From positions 1 through 47,623 of the forward strand of contig NZ_JBDJAW010000051.1 of NCBI RefSeq assembly GCF_039649665.1: 47,623 bases of DNA, read 5' to 3'. The notes beneath the pieces were generated by a model, which saw only the letters and a list, made by a program, of their open reading frames with translations, searched no databases and was not told the DNA's origin. Below, in pieces: positions 24,655 to 33,997 of the stretch. The position numbers were made by a program, and so were the translations under genes. This DNA comes from Microbispora sp. ZYX-F-249. Lineage in GTDB: Bacteria; Actinomycetota; Actinomycetes; Streptosporangiales; Streptosporangiaceae. Position 1 is the stretch's first letter; each line of letters opens with the position of its first letter.

Positions 24655-26194
24655 GGTTCTCTCCCAGAGCGGGCAGGACGCGTCCGAGGTCGCCGACGGC
24701 CGCGCGGGCGTATCCGAGGAACGCCTCGGCCAGCGTCGCGGCGGTCGACGGATCGTAGCCGTAGTGGTTGTAGACGACGGCGCAGAGCATGCGGCCGTCG
24801 CGCTGCTCCTCGACGATGAGCTCGGGGGCGCTGAGGTCAAGCTCGCCCGGATTGGCCGCCCATTCCAGCCGCTCCTGCTCCCGGGGGAACGGGAACGGCT
24901 CGGAGGCCAGCCCCGGGAAGTGGGGCGCGCCGAAGTTCTCGTAGTGGATGCGCGAGGGGTACGGCACACGCAGTCGCGCCTCCAGGTACGGATGGAACTG
25001 GTGCTCGATCGCGCCGACCACGACACCGCGCACCCGGTCGAGCAGTTCGGCGAAGGTCGGCGCGCCCGAGACGTCGAAGCGCAGGACCAGCGACTGCACG
25101 AGGCAGCCGACGAGCGTCTCGTGCTCGGGCAGGGTCCGGCCCGGCACCGGTGACATCACGACGATGTCGGTCGTCCCGGTCCACTCGGCCAGCAGCCATG
25201 TCCAGCAGGCGGCCACGGCCATGAAGGTGGTGGCGCCGCGCACACGGGCGGCCTCGCCCAACCGCTGTCCCAGCTCGGGATCGATGTCGAAGGCATGCCT
25301 GCGCCGGGAGAAAAGACCGGTCTCCCGACGGCCGGGGAACGGGGTCAGGGAGCGGGGGGCGCCGTCCAGCACGCGGTCCCAGTACTCCCGGTTGCGCGGC
25401 CACTGCTCCTTGGCGAACCGGCAGTACTCCGCGTACGTCAGCGGCAGCGGTCGCAGCGGGCTCGGATACCCAGTGCGCAGCGCCGAGTAGACGATGCCGA
25501 GCTCGCGCAGCAGCACGCCGAAGGAGAAGCCGTCGAAGGCGAAGTGGTGCACCGACAGGACCAGCACGTGGTCGTCGTCGCTTTCCGCGTCGAGGTGCAC
25601 GACCAGTGCCCGCACCAGCGGACCGGCGATCACGTCGTCCAGGCGCATCCGCTCGTCCCAGACCAGGCTTTGGGCCTCGGCCTCGTCCCGCGCCCACGCC
25701 TCGGCGACGTCGGGCGCCGGTGCGGCGGCGACGCTCACGTCCCCGGTAGGACCGACGACCGTCCGCAGGGCCTCGTGCCGCTCGACGAGCGTTTCCAGGG
25801 CGCGGGTGAGCGCCGGCACGTCCAGCGTGTCCCTGATCCTTATCGCCGTGCAGCAGGAGCCGATGTCGCGGACCGGCTCCGCCTCGAACATCCAGTACAG
25901 GAAGTCCTCCTGCTGGGTGCTCAGCGCGGCCCCATCGTGCCCGGCGCCGCCCTCGGGCGATACTCCGCCGGCCGCCACGGCCTCGTCGATCCAACGCGCC
26001 TGGTCGGCGAGCTCCGGCCGTTCGAAGGCGAGCGCGGCCGTCGCCCGGACGCCGAACCGCTCGCCGACCAAGGCGGCAAGCTGGGCGGCGCGGAAGCTGT
26101 CGCCGCCGAGTGCGAAGAAGTCGTCGCGCGGCCCGGCGGCGGGAACCCGGAGCACCCGGCACCACAGTTCGGCCAGCGTCGCCCGCGCGGTCAT
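24647..26194 (-). CDS. NRPS T-C didomain protein without adenylation domain
   Basis: A 515-aa protein. Residues 5-72 are a carrier domain, with the phosphopantetheine serine in LGGDS (Ser33). Residues about 90-510 are a condensation domain whose catalytic motif is HHFAFDG (216-222), so it looks active. There is no A domain to load the carrier, so an amino or acyl group must arrive in trans. One candidate is the ligase at 30315-32915, which has an adenylating domain but no carrier. The next gene begins with another C domain, so two C domains follow each other across the protein boundary. The start overlaps the previous gene in ATGA. Confidence 0.8.
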   Translation of the reverse strand: MTARATLAELWCRVLRVPAAGPRDDFFALGGDSFRAAQLAALVGERFGVRATAALAFERPELADQARWIDEAVAAGGVSPEGGAGHDGAALSTQQEDFLYWMFEAEPVRDIGSCCTAIRIRDTLDVPALTRALETLVERHEALRTVVGPTGDVSVAAAPAPDVAEAWARDEAEAQSLVWDERMRLDDVIAGPLVRALVVHLDAESDDDHVLVLSVHHFAFDGFSFGVLLRELGIVYSALRTGYPSPLRPLPLTYAEYCRFAKEQWPRNREYWDRVLDGAPRSLTPFPGRRETGLFSRRRHAFDIDPELGQRLGEAARVRGATTFMAVAACWTWLLAEWTGTTDIVVMSPVPGRTLPEHETLVGCLVQSLVLRFDVSGAPTFAELLDRVRGVVVGAIEHQFHPYLEARLRVPYPSRIHYENFGAPHFPGLASEPFPFPREQERLEWAANPGELDLSAPELIVEEQRDGRMLCAVVYNHYGYDPSTAATLAEAFLGYARAAVGDLGRVLPALGENHE

Positions 26195-27165
26195 GCGTTC
26201 CTCCAGCTCAGGACGCTCGGTCCGGTCGTCTCGAGTTCGCTCCGGATGCGCCGGATCAGCTCGGCGGCCTCCTTGAGCGCGGGCGTCGACAGCAGCAGGT
26301 CGTAGGTCTCGGGGAAACTCCACAGCAGGTCCTCGATCAGGTACCTCCAGTAGGCGAGGCGCAGCTCGGGGTAGTCGCGCAGCACCCGCTTCTGGTGCCA
26401 GGTGTGGTGGAACCGGTCGGCGTGCGACGGACCGTCCCACTCCTCGTTCTCGACGATCCAGAACCGCTCGGTGACGGGGCGCAGGTCGACGCCGAACGTC
26501 CTGGCCACTGCCGGGGCGACCCGCTGCTCGGCGAAGGTCTGCCGGACGATAGGCGCGGATTCCGCGGGCCCCGCGTTGCCCCGCATGAACGACAGCGCCG
26601 TCCGCGCGTACTCGGCCCGGTGGCGGTCGTCCAGAAAGACGGACACGGCCATGTTCGCCGCGGGGGTGTCGAAGATCCACCTCGACAGGTCGACGCCCGA
26701 CGGGTTGGGCACCTGGGCGACCGGTGGGTAGACGGCGTTGCCCGTCGACTCCCAGTGCGCGAAGACGAAGCCGCCCCGGTCCAGGCCCTCCAGGGGACGG
26801 CGCAGGTACAGATCGGTGTCGAAGATCGCGAAAGGCGCGGGACGCAACGCGGCCGCGTAGCACTTCCCCGCCGCGAAGTAGAACAGCGGATCGATGTCGA
26901 GTTCGTCGAGCGCGTCCAGTTCCGTGCCGAGGTGGTCATAGAGGGCGTCGAGCCCTTGGCGGGCGAAGTAGGCGGCGCCGAAGGTATCGGTCACCAGCTC
27001 GACGCCTCCGTGGAAGCGCCGCCAGGCGTACGCGCCGTGCACGCAGGTGAGGATCTCCTCCACCGGAAGGGCGTACTCGCCCTGGTCCAGTGTCCGATCC
27101 CGGTGGCGGCGCAGCCCGGCCCGATGCGGCCCGGTCCACAGGATGTGGGCTCCCGGCACGATCAT
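26191..27165 (-). CDS. Putative GT-A-fold glycosyltransferase-like protein within the NRPS operon
   Basis: A 324-aa soluble protein with no signal peptide or membrane segment. The only recognisable motif is IFDTDLYLRRPLEG, an Asp-x-Asp in a hydrophobic strand as in GT-A enzymes, preceded by GAHILWTGPHRAG near the N terminus. The C-terminal half is rich in Trp, His and Arg (HHTWHQKRVLRDYPELR). By memory it resembles uncharacterised glycosyltransferase-like DUF proteins, but I cannot name a characterised homologue. It has ATGA overlaps at both ends with NRPS genes, and GGAGGG lies upstream of ATG 27165, so it is a built-in part of the pathway. It may glycosylate the peptide or make a precursor. 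Confidence 0.5.
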   Translation of the reverse strand: MIVPGAHILWTGPHRAGLRRHRDRTLDQGEYALPVEEILTCVHGAYAWRRFHGGVELVTDTFGAAYFARQGLDALYDHLGTELDALDELDIDPLFYFAAGKCYAAALRPAPFAIFDTDLYLRRPLEGLDRGGFVFAHWESTGNAVYPPVAQVPNPSGVDLSRWIFDTPAANMAVSVFLDDRHRAEYARTALSFMRGNAGPAESAPIVRQTFAEQRVAPAVARTFGVDLRPVTERFWIVENEEWDGPSHADRFHHTWHQKRVLRDYPELRLAYWRYLIEDLLWSFPETYDLLLSTPALKEAAELIRRIRSELETTGPSVLSWRNA

Positions 27166-30100
27166 CGCGTCATCCCTCCGCCCAGGCCGTCCACCGCGGC
27201 GGCGATGCCCGCGATCGTCGGGGTGTCGTAGTAGAGGTGGAGCGGCAGGTCTGCGCCGAGGCGGGTGCGGACCCTGGCGGCGATCTGGGTGATGGTCAAG
27301 GAGTGACCGCCCAGCTCGAACAGATCGTCGTGGGGACCCACCTCGGTGACGCCGAGGACGGCGCACCAGATCTCGTGGACCAGGGCCTCCGTGCCGCTGT
27401 AGGCCACCGGCCCGGCGGTAACCGGGAGGCGTGCGGGCCGGGGAGACGGTGACGGCAACGCCGCGCGGTCGAGCTTGCCGTTGGGGGTGAGGGGCAGCTC
27501 CGCGAGATCGGCGAAGTCGGCCGGGATCATGTACGGCGGCAGCGTCCGCGCGCAGTGCTCGCGGATGTCGGACGGCACCCGTGGCACCACGTAGGCCACG
27601 ATCCGCCGCTCGCCGTCGTCGTCCTTGGGGGCGATCACGGCGGCCGAGCGGACGTCTGGGTGTTCGAGCAGCCTGGTCTCGATCTCCCCGAGCTCGATGC
27701 GGTGGCCCCGGAGCTTGATCTGGCCGTCCAGCCGGCCGATGAACTCCAGCTGTCCGTCCGGCCGCCAGCGCGCCAGGTCGCCCGTGCGGTAGAGCCGTTC
27801 CCCACCATACGGGTCGGCGGCGAAACGCTCCGCGCTGAGCTCGGGGCGGTCCCGGTAGCCGAAGGCGACTCCGTTTCCGGCGACGCACAGCTCGCCGGGA
27901 ACGCCGATCGGTAACAGGCCGAGCCGTCCGTCCAGCACGTACACGCGGGTGTTGGCCAGCGGCGTGCCGATGGGGACGGCGCCCGTGACCTCGGTGACGT
28001 CCGTGACGTCCGCGCACGTCGACCAGATCGTGGTCTCCGTCGGGCCGTACACGTTTACCAGCCGCCTCGTCCTGGCCAGCAGCTCGCGGGCCAGCGCGGC
28101 CGGCAGCGCCTCGCCCCCGGCCAGCGCGGTCACCCCCGGGCCGGTGAACCCGGAGTCGAGCAGCATGCGCCACCCGGAGGGGGTGGCCTGGACGTGGCTC
28201 ACCCGGTGGCGCTCGATCAGGGCCACGAGCGCGCGCCCGTCCCTGGCCGAGTCGTCCGGCGCGACGACCACCCGCCCGCCGGTGACCAGCGGCAGGTAGA
28301 GCTCCAGCGCGGAGATGTCGAAGGCGAGGGAGGTCAGCGCGACCCAGGTGTCCCCCGGCTCCGCCCCGAGCCGGTCGCGCATCGCCAGCAGCAGGTTCGC
28401 CAGCGCGCTGTGCGGGATCTCGACCCCCTTCGGGCGGCCGGTCGACCCGGACGTGTAGATGACGTAGGCGAGGTCGTCCGGCCTCGGCCCGTCCGGGAGC
28501 GCCCCGGCCGGGGGACCCGGTTCGTCCGGCACGAGCTCTTCCAGCACGAGGACCGGACCGCGGTGGCAGGGCAGCCGCTCGCGCAGCCGCTCGCCGGTCA
28601 GCACGATCTCCGCCCTGGAGTCCTCGATGACCATGGCCAGCCGCTCCGCCGGGTGGTCCGGGTCGAGCGGGAGGTAGGCGCCTCCGGCGCGGAGCACCCC
28701 GAGCATGGCGACGAGCGTGCGGGCCGACCGTTCTGCGTGGATCGCGACGAGGGAGCCCTCCGCCACCCCCGCCTCGCGCAGGCGGGCCGCCATGCCTTCG
28801 ACCTCCGTGTGCAGCCTCGCGTACGTCATCGTCTCGTCCCCGAACACGACGGCGACGGCCTCGGGCGTACGGCGGGCCTGTTCGGCGAACAGAGCGGGCA
28901 ACGTGGTGGCGGGGTAGGCCGTGGCGGTGTCGTTCCAGGTGGTCAGGAGCGTCTCGGTCTCGCCGGCTCCCAGCAGCGGTACCTCGGAGAGGGACGTCTC
29001 GGGGTCCGCCGCCACCGCATCGAGCAGCCGGAGCCAGTGGGCGGCCAGCCGCCGGACGTCCGCGGGTGACATGGCGCGCGGGTTGTACTGCAGGATGACG
29101 CCGAACTCCTCGGGGCCGTCCACCACGTGGACACGCAGCGCGCCGCGCACGGTGTGGTTGAACAGGGCCCAGTCGACATGGGCGGACACCTTGGGGAAGT
29201 CCGGCGCCGGCCCTCGCCTGCGATAGCCGAGCGACACCGGCGCGAGCGCGACTCCGGGGCGCACCCCGCTCACCGCCCGGGACAGCGGCACCTCCCGCAC
29301 CCGGAACAGTCCGCGCAGGTCCCCGCGCAGGCCGTAGGCGAAGCGCTGGTCCTGCACGAACCGGCGGAAACTCCACTCCGGATCGGGCCTCGCCTCCACC
29401 GGCAGTTCGTTGACGAAGCAGCCGATGTGGCGGCGCGTGTCCTCCGTACGGGTCCCCAGGTCGACCGCGATCACCGGCGTGGAGTTGCCGTACCGATACA
29501 GCAGCACGTGCAGCGAGGCGAGCACGATCTCGAAGCGGCTCGCGCCGATATCCTTCGCCAGCCGGTCGAGCGCCGCGCGCCGCTCGTCCCTCAGGATGAA
29601 CTCGACGGCCGCGCCGCCGTCCGTCGCGGGGACCGGCCCGGTCAGGCCGGGCAGGATCACCTCGCCGGGCTCCTGCCTGCGCGGACTCCAGAACTCCCGC
29701 GCGAAGGAGAGCTTGGCGGCGACGCGGGCGTCCTCCTGCTCCGCGAGTCCGCCGAATCCGAGCGGCGCGCGGTCCACTCGGTCGCCCACGACCTCGGCCC
29801 GGTAGAGATCGGCCAGGTCGTCAAGGAAGACGGAGGTCGACTCGCCGTCGAAGACCAGATGGTGGACCACGACGAGCAGCCGGTGCAGCCTCGGCCCAAG
29901 GACGAGCAGCGTCATACGGATGAGCGGACCGGCCTCCAGGTCGAAGGGGCGCAGGATCTCCGCGCGTACCCGCGCCTCGGCGTCCGCCGGGTCCGCCTCC
30001 TCGATGCGCAGCTCGGGCCGCTCCGCGGCGGCCACCATGTGCGGCACGCCGTTGCGCTCGCCGACGGCGCAGGCGAGCAGGGGGTGCCGATCGACGAGGG

Positions 30101-30263
30101 CCGAGCACGCGGCCGCCAGGGCCGGCACGTCGAGAGGCCCCTCGAAGGTGACGGAGAACGGCATCGAGTAGACCGTCCCGATGCCGCCGAGGCGTTCGTT
30201 GAACCAGATGCCCTGCTGGGCGAGCGTCGCGCGAGCAGGTGAACGAGCGGGAGTCGCGGACAT
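27162..30263 (-). CDS. NRPS module C-A(Gly)-T
   Basis: A 1033-aa single elongation module. C domain 11-430, with HHLVFDG at 134-140 followed by Glu-Ser instead of the usual Trp-Ser. A domain about 450-945; A3 is YTSGSTGRPKG near 603-613 and the specificity residues read D-I-L-Q-L-G-V-I-W-K, the same as the first A domain of the 2081-aa protein and close to the glycine code. T domain about 955-1025 with LGGHSLTITQ. Its C domain is divergent from the other elongation C domains, which would fit a starter condensation that takes an acyl group from the ligase upstream. GGAAG lies before ATG 30263, and a 51-base gap separates it from the ligase gene. Confidence 0.87.
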   Translation of the reverse strand: MSATPARSPARATLAQQGIWFNERLGGIGTVYSMPFSVTFEGPLDVPALAAACSALVDRHPLLACAVGERNGVPHMVAAAERPELRIEEADPADAEARVRAEILRPFDLEAGPLIRMTLLVLGPRLHRLLVVVHHLVFDGESTSVFLDDLADLYRAEVVGDRVDRAPLGFGGLAEQEDARVAAKLSFAREFWSPRRQEPGEVILPGLTGPVPATDGGAAVEFILRDERRAALDRLAKDIGASRFEIVLASLHVLLYRYGNSTPVIAVDLGTRTEDTRRHIGCFVNELPVEARPDPEWSFRRFVQDQRFAYGLRGDLRGLFRVREVPLSRAVSGVRPGVALAPVSLGYRRRGPAPDFPKVSAHVDWALFNHTVRGALRVHVVDGPEEFGVILQYNPRAMSPADVRRLAAHWLRLLDAVAADPETSLSEVPLLGAGETETLLTTWNDTATAYPATTLPALFAEQARRTPEAVAVVFGDETMTYARLHTEVEGMAARLREAGVAEGSLVAIHAERSARTLVAMLGVLRAGGAYLPLDPDHPAERLAMVIEDSRAEIVLTGERLRERLPCHRGPVLVLEELVPDEPGPPAGALPDGPRPDDLAYVIYTSGSTGRPKGVEIPHSALANLLLAMRDRLGAEPGDTWVALTSLAFDISALELYLPLVTGGRVVVAPDDSARDGRALVALIERHRVSHVQATPSGWRMLLDSGFTGPGVTALAGGEALPAALARELLARTRRLVNVYGPTETTIWSTCADVTDVTEVTGAVPIGTPLANTRVYVLDGRLGLLPIGVPGELCVAGNGVAFGYRDRPELSAERFAADPYGGERLYRTGDLARWRPDGQLEFIGRLDGQIKLRGHRIELGEIETRLLEHPDVRSAAVIAPKDDDGERRIVAYVVPRVPSDIREHCARTLPPYMIPADFADLAELPLTPNGKLDRAALPSPSPRPARLPVTAGPVAYSGTEALVHEIWCAVLGVTEVGPHDDLFELGGHSLTITQIAARVRTRLGADLPLHLYYDTPTIAGIAAAVDGLGGGMTR

Positions 30264-30314
30264 CGCTGGATTTCACTTCCGATCAGGTGTGCGCAGAACG
30301 GATTCGGCGCGGAT

Positions 30315-32915
30315 TCAGGAGACAAGCAGGCTCAGGTGGCGGGTGAAGGATTCGAGAGCGGCCCTGGCCGACGGCCCGGCGCAACGGCAAGACAGCGATC
30401 CGTCCGGCCGCTCGGTGACGACCAACCGGGGCGGCGCGTCCGCGAGCACCCGCGGCGGCAGCGTCAGCGGCTCTGCGACGCCGCCCGGCCAGTACGGCTC
30501 GGGCCGCAGCCCCTGGAAGGTGAAGCGCCCGGTGTGCGCGGGGAATCCGTCCCAGACGAGGTGCGGCGGGCTCTCGGCAAGCGCCTCCCGCACCCGCTCC
30601 AGCACGCCGGCTTCCGGGGAGACCACGACGGGGACGTTCCGGGCGACCGGTCCGACCAGCGCGGCGGCCCCGGGACCCTGCCGCGCCGGGGAGCCGACGA
30701 GGACGAGGGGCTCCCCCGGCTCGCCGGCCGTCAGCTCCGCCAGCGCCTTGCCCCAGGCGGCGAGCGCGACGGCCGCTGTGCCAGTGCGGGCCGCGCCGGC
30801 GGTACGCCGGATCGCGCCAGCCACGCTCGGGTCGAACTCCCGGGAGCAGGCGGTGCCGGCGCCGGGCGGCGCCGCGCGCACGAGCGGCACGGCGAGAGCG
30901 GCCGGGGTGAGGGTGAGTGCCGCGGCGGACTCGCTCCGTTCCCCGGCGCCCTCGTCGAAGCGGCCCGGCGGGGGCAACGCGGCCAGCTGGCCGGACAGCG
31001 TGGCGCCGTACACGACGGCGAGCTCCTGCAGGATGACGTCGAGCGACCACTCATCGCACACCAGCGGATGCGCGGTGAGCCCGAGCAGGTGCCCGTCCGG
31101 CGGTTCCGGCGTCACCACGGCCCGCAGCAACGGTCCGCGCTTCGAGTCGAAGGGGCGTGCCAGCGCCGCGGCGAGCACCGCCTCGGGGGGCGTGCCGTCC
31201 ACGCTCTCCTCGAACAGGACCTCGGGGACCAGGCCGGGGACGATCCGCGCGGCGTCGCCGCCCTCCTCGGGCGGGAAGGTGAGACGCAGCGCCTCGTGCC
31301 GCCCCGCCACCTCGTGCAGGGCCCGGCGGATCATCGCGGGATCCAGGCCGCCGCGCAGGCGGATCGCCATCTCCACCGGCTCCGCCGTCGCACCCCCCGA
31401 CGCGAACCACGCCTCCTGCGCGGCGGACAGCGGCACCCGGCGCCCGCGGTCGGCGAACAGCTCCCGCACCGCGGGTTTGAGGATCTTCCCGGCCGCGCCC
31501 CGCGCGAAGTCCTCGACCACGACGATCCTCGTGGGCATCTGGTGGCGGGCCAGCCGTCCCGCGAGGAACTCGCGCAGCTCACCGAAGGGAACGGGACGGC
31601 GCAACCGCACGGCCGCGGCCGGAACCGACCCCATCACGGAATGCGGCACGCCCACGACGGCGGCCTCCGCCACCGCCGGGTGCTCGTGTAGCGCCTCCTC
31701 GATCCGCAGGGTGGAGACCTTCAGCCCTCCGGACTTGATGACGTCGCTCTGCCTGTCGACCAGGAACAGGTAGCCGTCCTGGTCGAGGTAGCCGACATCT
31801 CCCATGCGCACCCAGCCGTCGCGGAAGACCTCCGCGCTGCCGGCCGGGTCGTCGACGTACGAACGCGGCGGGGCCGGGGAGCGCAGCCAGATCTCGCCGG
31901 CCTCGCCCGCCGGGAGGACCCTTCCCTCCCCGTCGCAGACACGCAGGTCTCCCGGATCCGTGGCCCTGCCGAGGGAGGCCGGCCGCTTCGGATCGAGGAT
32001 CATGGCCGTCCGCGCGGGGACGGCCTCGGTGGAGGTGTAGTAGTTGACGATGGTGGCGCGGGGGAAGGCCGCGGCCAGGTCCGTCGCGACCGCCGGGGGC
32101 AGCGCGGCGGCCGACGAGCCGACCAGCACGAGGCTCGACAGGTCGTGCCGGGCGCAGGCGGCCGAGCCGAGTAGCTCGATGGCCATGGACGGGACGAGGA
32201 ACGCGGTGCCCACGCGGTACGCCTCGACCAGGCGGCAGAACTCCTCGGCGTCGAAACGGGCGAGCGCCAGAGCGGCCGGGTGCGCGGTGAGCGCGTCCAT
32301 CAGCATCATCTGCGCGGCATTCGTGCCTATCGGGAAGGCATGGAGGAAAAGCCGTGAGTGCGCGTATGCCCGGTGGCGTGGGCGGGCGACGTGGCCGTGC
32401 GTGAGGTTGGCGTGGCTCGCCCCCACCCCCTTCGGCGTCCCCGTGGTTCCCGAGGTGTAGATGATCTGCGCGAGCTGATCGGGGCTCACGTCGACGCCGA
32501 CGGGCGAGCGGTCGTCCGCCTCGACCTCCCCGAGGCGCGCGGTCCAGCACTCGACCGGCGGCACGTCCCGGGAGTGGTGCAGCACGGCCACGGCCGAGCA
32601 GCGGCGGACGATGTCGGCGACCTCGGCGTCGGCGAGCCGGTCGGAGAGCGGGACCGCCACGCCGCCCGCCTTCTGCACCCCGCAGCAGGCGATCGCGTAG
32701 TCGATCCACCGCTCCCCGCCGAACAGCAGACCCACCCGGTCTCCCGGGCGCAGCCCCCGCTCCAGCAGACCACGGGCGACGGCGTCAGACCGGCTGTCCC
32801 ACTCGCCGAAGGCGAGCTCGCCACGGCCGTCCACGACGACCGCGGCCCTGTCGGGCTCGATCTCCGCGCGCTCCGCCAGCAGGCGCGGAACGGTCAGCGC
32901 AACCGTGTGGTGCAC
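30315..32915 (-). CDS. Acyl/aryl-AMP ligase fused to a degenerate condensation domain (loading protein)
   Basis: An 866-aa protein. Residues 1-490 are a class I adenylate-forming enzyme of the acyl-CoA ligase type: IIYTSGTTGTPKG (151-163), YYTSTEA (292-298), GWVRMGDVGYLD, LVDRQSDVIKSGG and the A10 Lys in GAAGKILKP (477). Residues 495-866 are a C-like domain, but its HHxxxDG motif reads HPLVCDE (616-622): the catalytic second His is Pro and the Gly is Glu, so it should be inactive. No carrier domain lies between or after them. GTG 32915 has GAGGAGA seven bases upstream. The protein is the first of the NRPS operon and probably activates the N-terminal carboxylic acid cap. It starts only 38 bases after the LacI stop. 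Confidence 0.8.
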   Translation of the reverse strand: MHHTVALTVPRLLAERAEIEPDRAAVVVDGRGELAFGEWDSRSDAVARGLLERGLRPGDRVGLLFGGERWIDYAIACCGVQKAGGVAVPLSDRLADAEVADIVRRCSAVAVLHHSRDVPPVECWTARLGEVEADDRSPVGVDVSPDQLAQIIYTSGTTGTPKGVGASHANLTHGHVARPRHRAYAHSRLFLHAFPIGTNAAQMMLMDALTAHPAALALARFDAEEFCRLVEAYRVGTAFLVPSMAIELLGSAACARHDLSSLVLVGSSAAALPPAVATDLAAAFPRATIVNYYTSTEAVPARTAMILDPKRPASLGRATDPGDLRVCDGEGRVLPAGEAGEIWLRSPAPPRSYVDDPAGSAEVFRDGWVRMGDVGYLDQDGYLFLVDRQSDVIKSGGLKVSTLRIEEALHEHPAVAEAAVVGVPHSVMGSVPAAAVRLRRPVPFGELREFLAGRLARHQMPTRIVVVEDFARGAAGKILKPAVRELFADRGRRVPLSAAQEAWFASGGATAEPVEMAIRLRGGLDPAMIRRALHEVAGRHEALRLTFPPEEGGDAARIVPGLVPEVLFEESVDGTPPEAVLAAALARPFDSKRGPLLRAVVTPEPPDGHLLGLTAHPLVCDEWSLDVILQELAVVYGATLSGQLAALPPPGRFDEGAGERSESAAALTLTPAALAVPLVRAAPPGAGTACSREFDPSVAGAIRRTAGAARTGTAAVALAAWGKALAELTAGEPGEPLVLVGSPARQGPGAAALVGPVARNVPVVVSPEAGVLERVREALAESPPHLVWDGFPAHTGRFTFQGLRPEPYWPGGVAEPLTLPPRVLADAPPRLVVTERPDGSLSCRCAGPSARAALESFTRHLSLLVS

Positions 32916-32953
32916 TTTCGGCTTCTCCTCGTACGTCGTGACAGGGGCGCGGC

Positions 32954-33997
32954 TTAGCGGCGGACCTTGGGACCCGAGCCCGTCGAACCGCGCACGATCA
33001 GCTCCGGCCGGAAGACCAGCTCGTGGTGTCGTGAGGGGGCGCCCCCGATCACCTCGAGCAGGGTGTCGACTGCGGCGGCGGCCATCGCCTGGACGGGCTG
33101 GCGCACCGTGGTGAGCGGCGGGTCCGTGTACGCGATCAGCGGGGAGTCGTCGTATCCGACGACCGATACCTCCCCCGGGACGGCCAGACCGCGTTCCCGG
33201 CAGGCCCGGATGGCGCCGATGGCCATCAGGTCGCTGGCGCAGACGATGCCCGTGCAGCCCCGGTCCAGCAGATGGGCCGCGGCCGCCTGCCCGCCCTCGA
33301 CGGAGAACAGGGAGTGGGAGATCAGATCGCCGACGTCCGTCACGCCGAGCAGTTCGGCCAGCGCCTGCCGATATCCCTCGATCTTCCGGATCACCGGGAC
33401 GAACCGGGCCTGGCCGACCGCCAGCCCGATGCGTTCGTGCCCGAGATCGACCAGATGCTGTACGGCCAGCCTCGCCGCCAGCCGGTCGTCGGGGGAGACG
33501 AAGGGCGCCTCCACGTCCGCCGCGTGCCCGTTCATCAGCACGATCGGCACTTTCTGGGTGATGAGCTCGGAGTACCGGTCCGAGCGTGCCGTTGTGTCCG
33601 CGTGCAGCCCGGAGACGAAGACCATCCCGCTCACCCCGCGGTCGAGCAGCAGTTCGGTGAACTCGTCCTCGGGTGCGCCGCCCGGCATCTGCGTACACAG
33701 GACCGGCGTGTAGCCGTACTGGGTGAGCGCCTTCTCGATGGCCTGCGCGAAGGCAGGGAAGATCGGGTTGTCCAGCTCCGGGGTGATCAGCCCGATCAGC
33801 CCGTTGCTCCGCTGCCGCAGCCGCTGCGGCCGCTCGTACCCCATCAGGTCGAGAGCCGCGAGCACGGCCTGCCGAGTGGCCTTCGAGACACCCGGCTTGC
33901 CGTTCAGCACCCGGCTGACGGTCGCCTCGCTGACGCCGGCCTGCGCGGCGATGTCCGTCAGCCGGGGAATGCCGGCCGCTAGGGGGCTCAACGACAT
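32954..33997 (-). CDS. LacI-family transcriptional regulator, probable maltose/maltodextrin repressor
   Basis: A 347-aa LacI/GalR protein. The HTH is at residues 12-35 (LTDIAAQAGVSEATVSRVLNGKPGV). The hinge contains the YERPQRLRQRSNG segment, and the effector-binding periplasmic-protein fold runs to about 340, with GYDDSPLIAYTDPPLTTVRQP as the usual signature. ATG 33997 overlaps the alpha-glucosidase stop by one base, so it is the fifth gene of the maltose operon. It is a close paralogue of the protein at 44668-45696, with an almost identical recognition helix. The family binds palindromic operators and releases them on binding a sugar. MalR is the likely equivalent, by context. Confidence 0.85.
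   Translation of the reverse strand: MSLSPLAAGIPRLTDIAAQAGVSEATVSRVLNGKPGVSKATRQAVLAALDLMGYERPQRLRQRSNGLIGLITPELDNPIFPAFAQAIEKALTQYGYTPVLCTQMPGGAPEDEFTELLLDRGVSGMVFVSGLHADTTARSDRYSELITQKVPIVLMNGHAADVEAPFVSPDDRLAARLAVQHLVDLGHERIGLAVGQARFVPVIRKIEGYRQALAELLGVTDVGDLISHSLFSVEGGQAAAAHLLDRGCTGIVCASDLMAIGAIRACRERGLAVPGEVSVVGYDDSPLIAYTDPPLTTVRQPVQAMAAAAVDTLLEVIGGAPSRHHELVFRPELIVRGSTGSGPKVRR

Noticed and set aside
18442..24819. A very long open frame on the plus strand opposite the dimodular NRPS
   Set aside because: High GC leaves few stop codons on the opposite strand of long genes. The translation is Arg/Pro/Gly/Gln-rich with no motifs, while the minus strand shows complete NRPS domains.
32916..33698. 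A longer N terminus of the ligase reaching into the LacI gene
   Set aside because: It would read antiparallel-frame sequence inside an intact LacI gene. GTG 32915 has a proper ribosome site and the ligase homology starts there.
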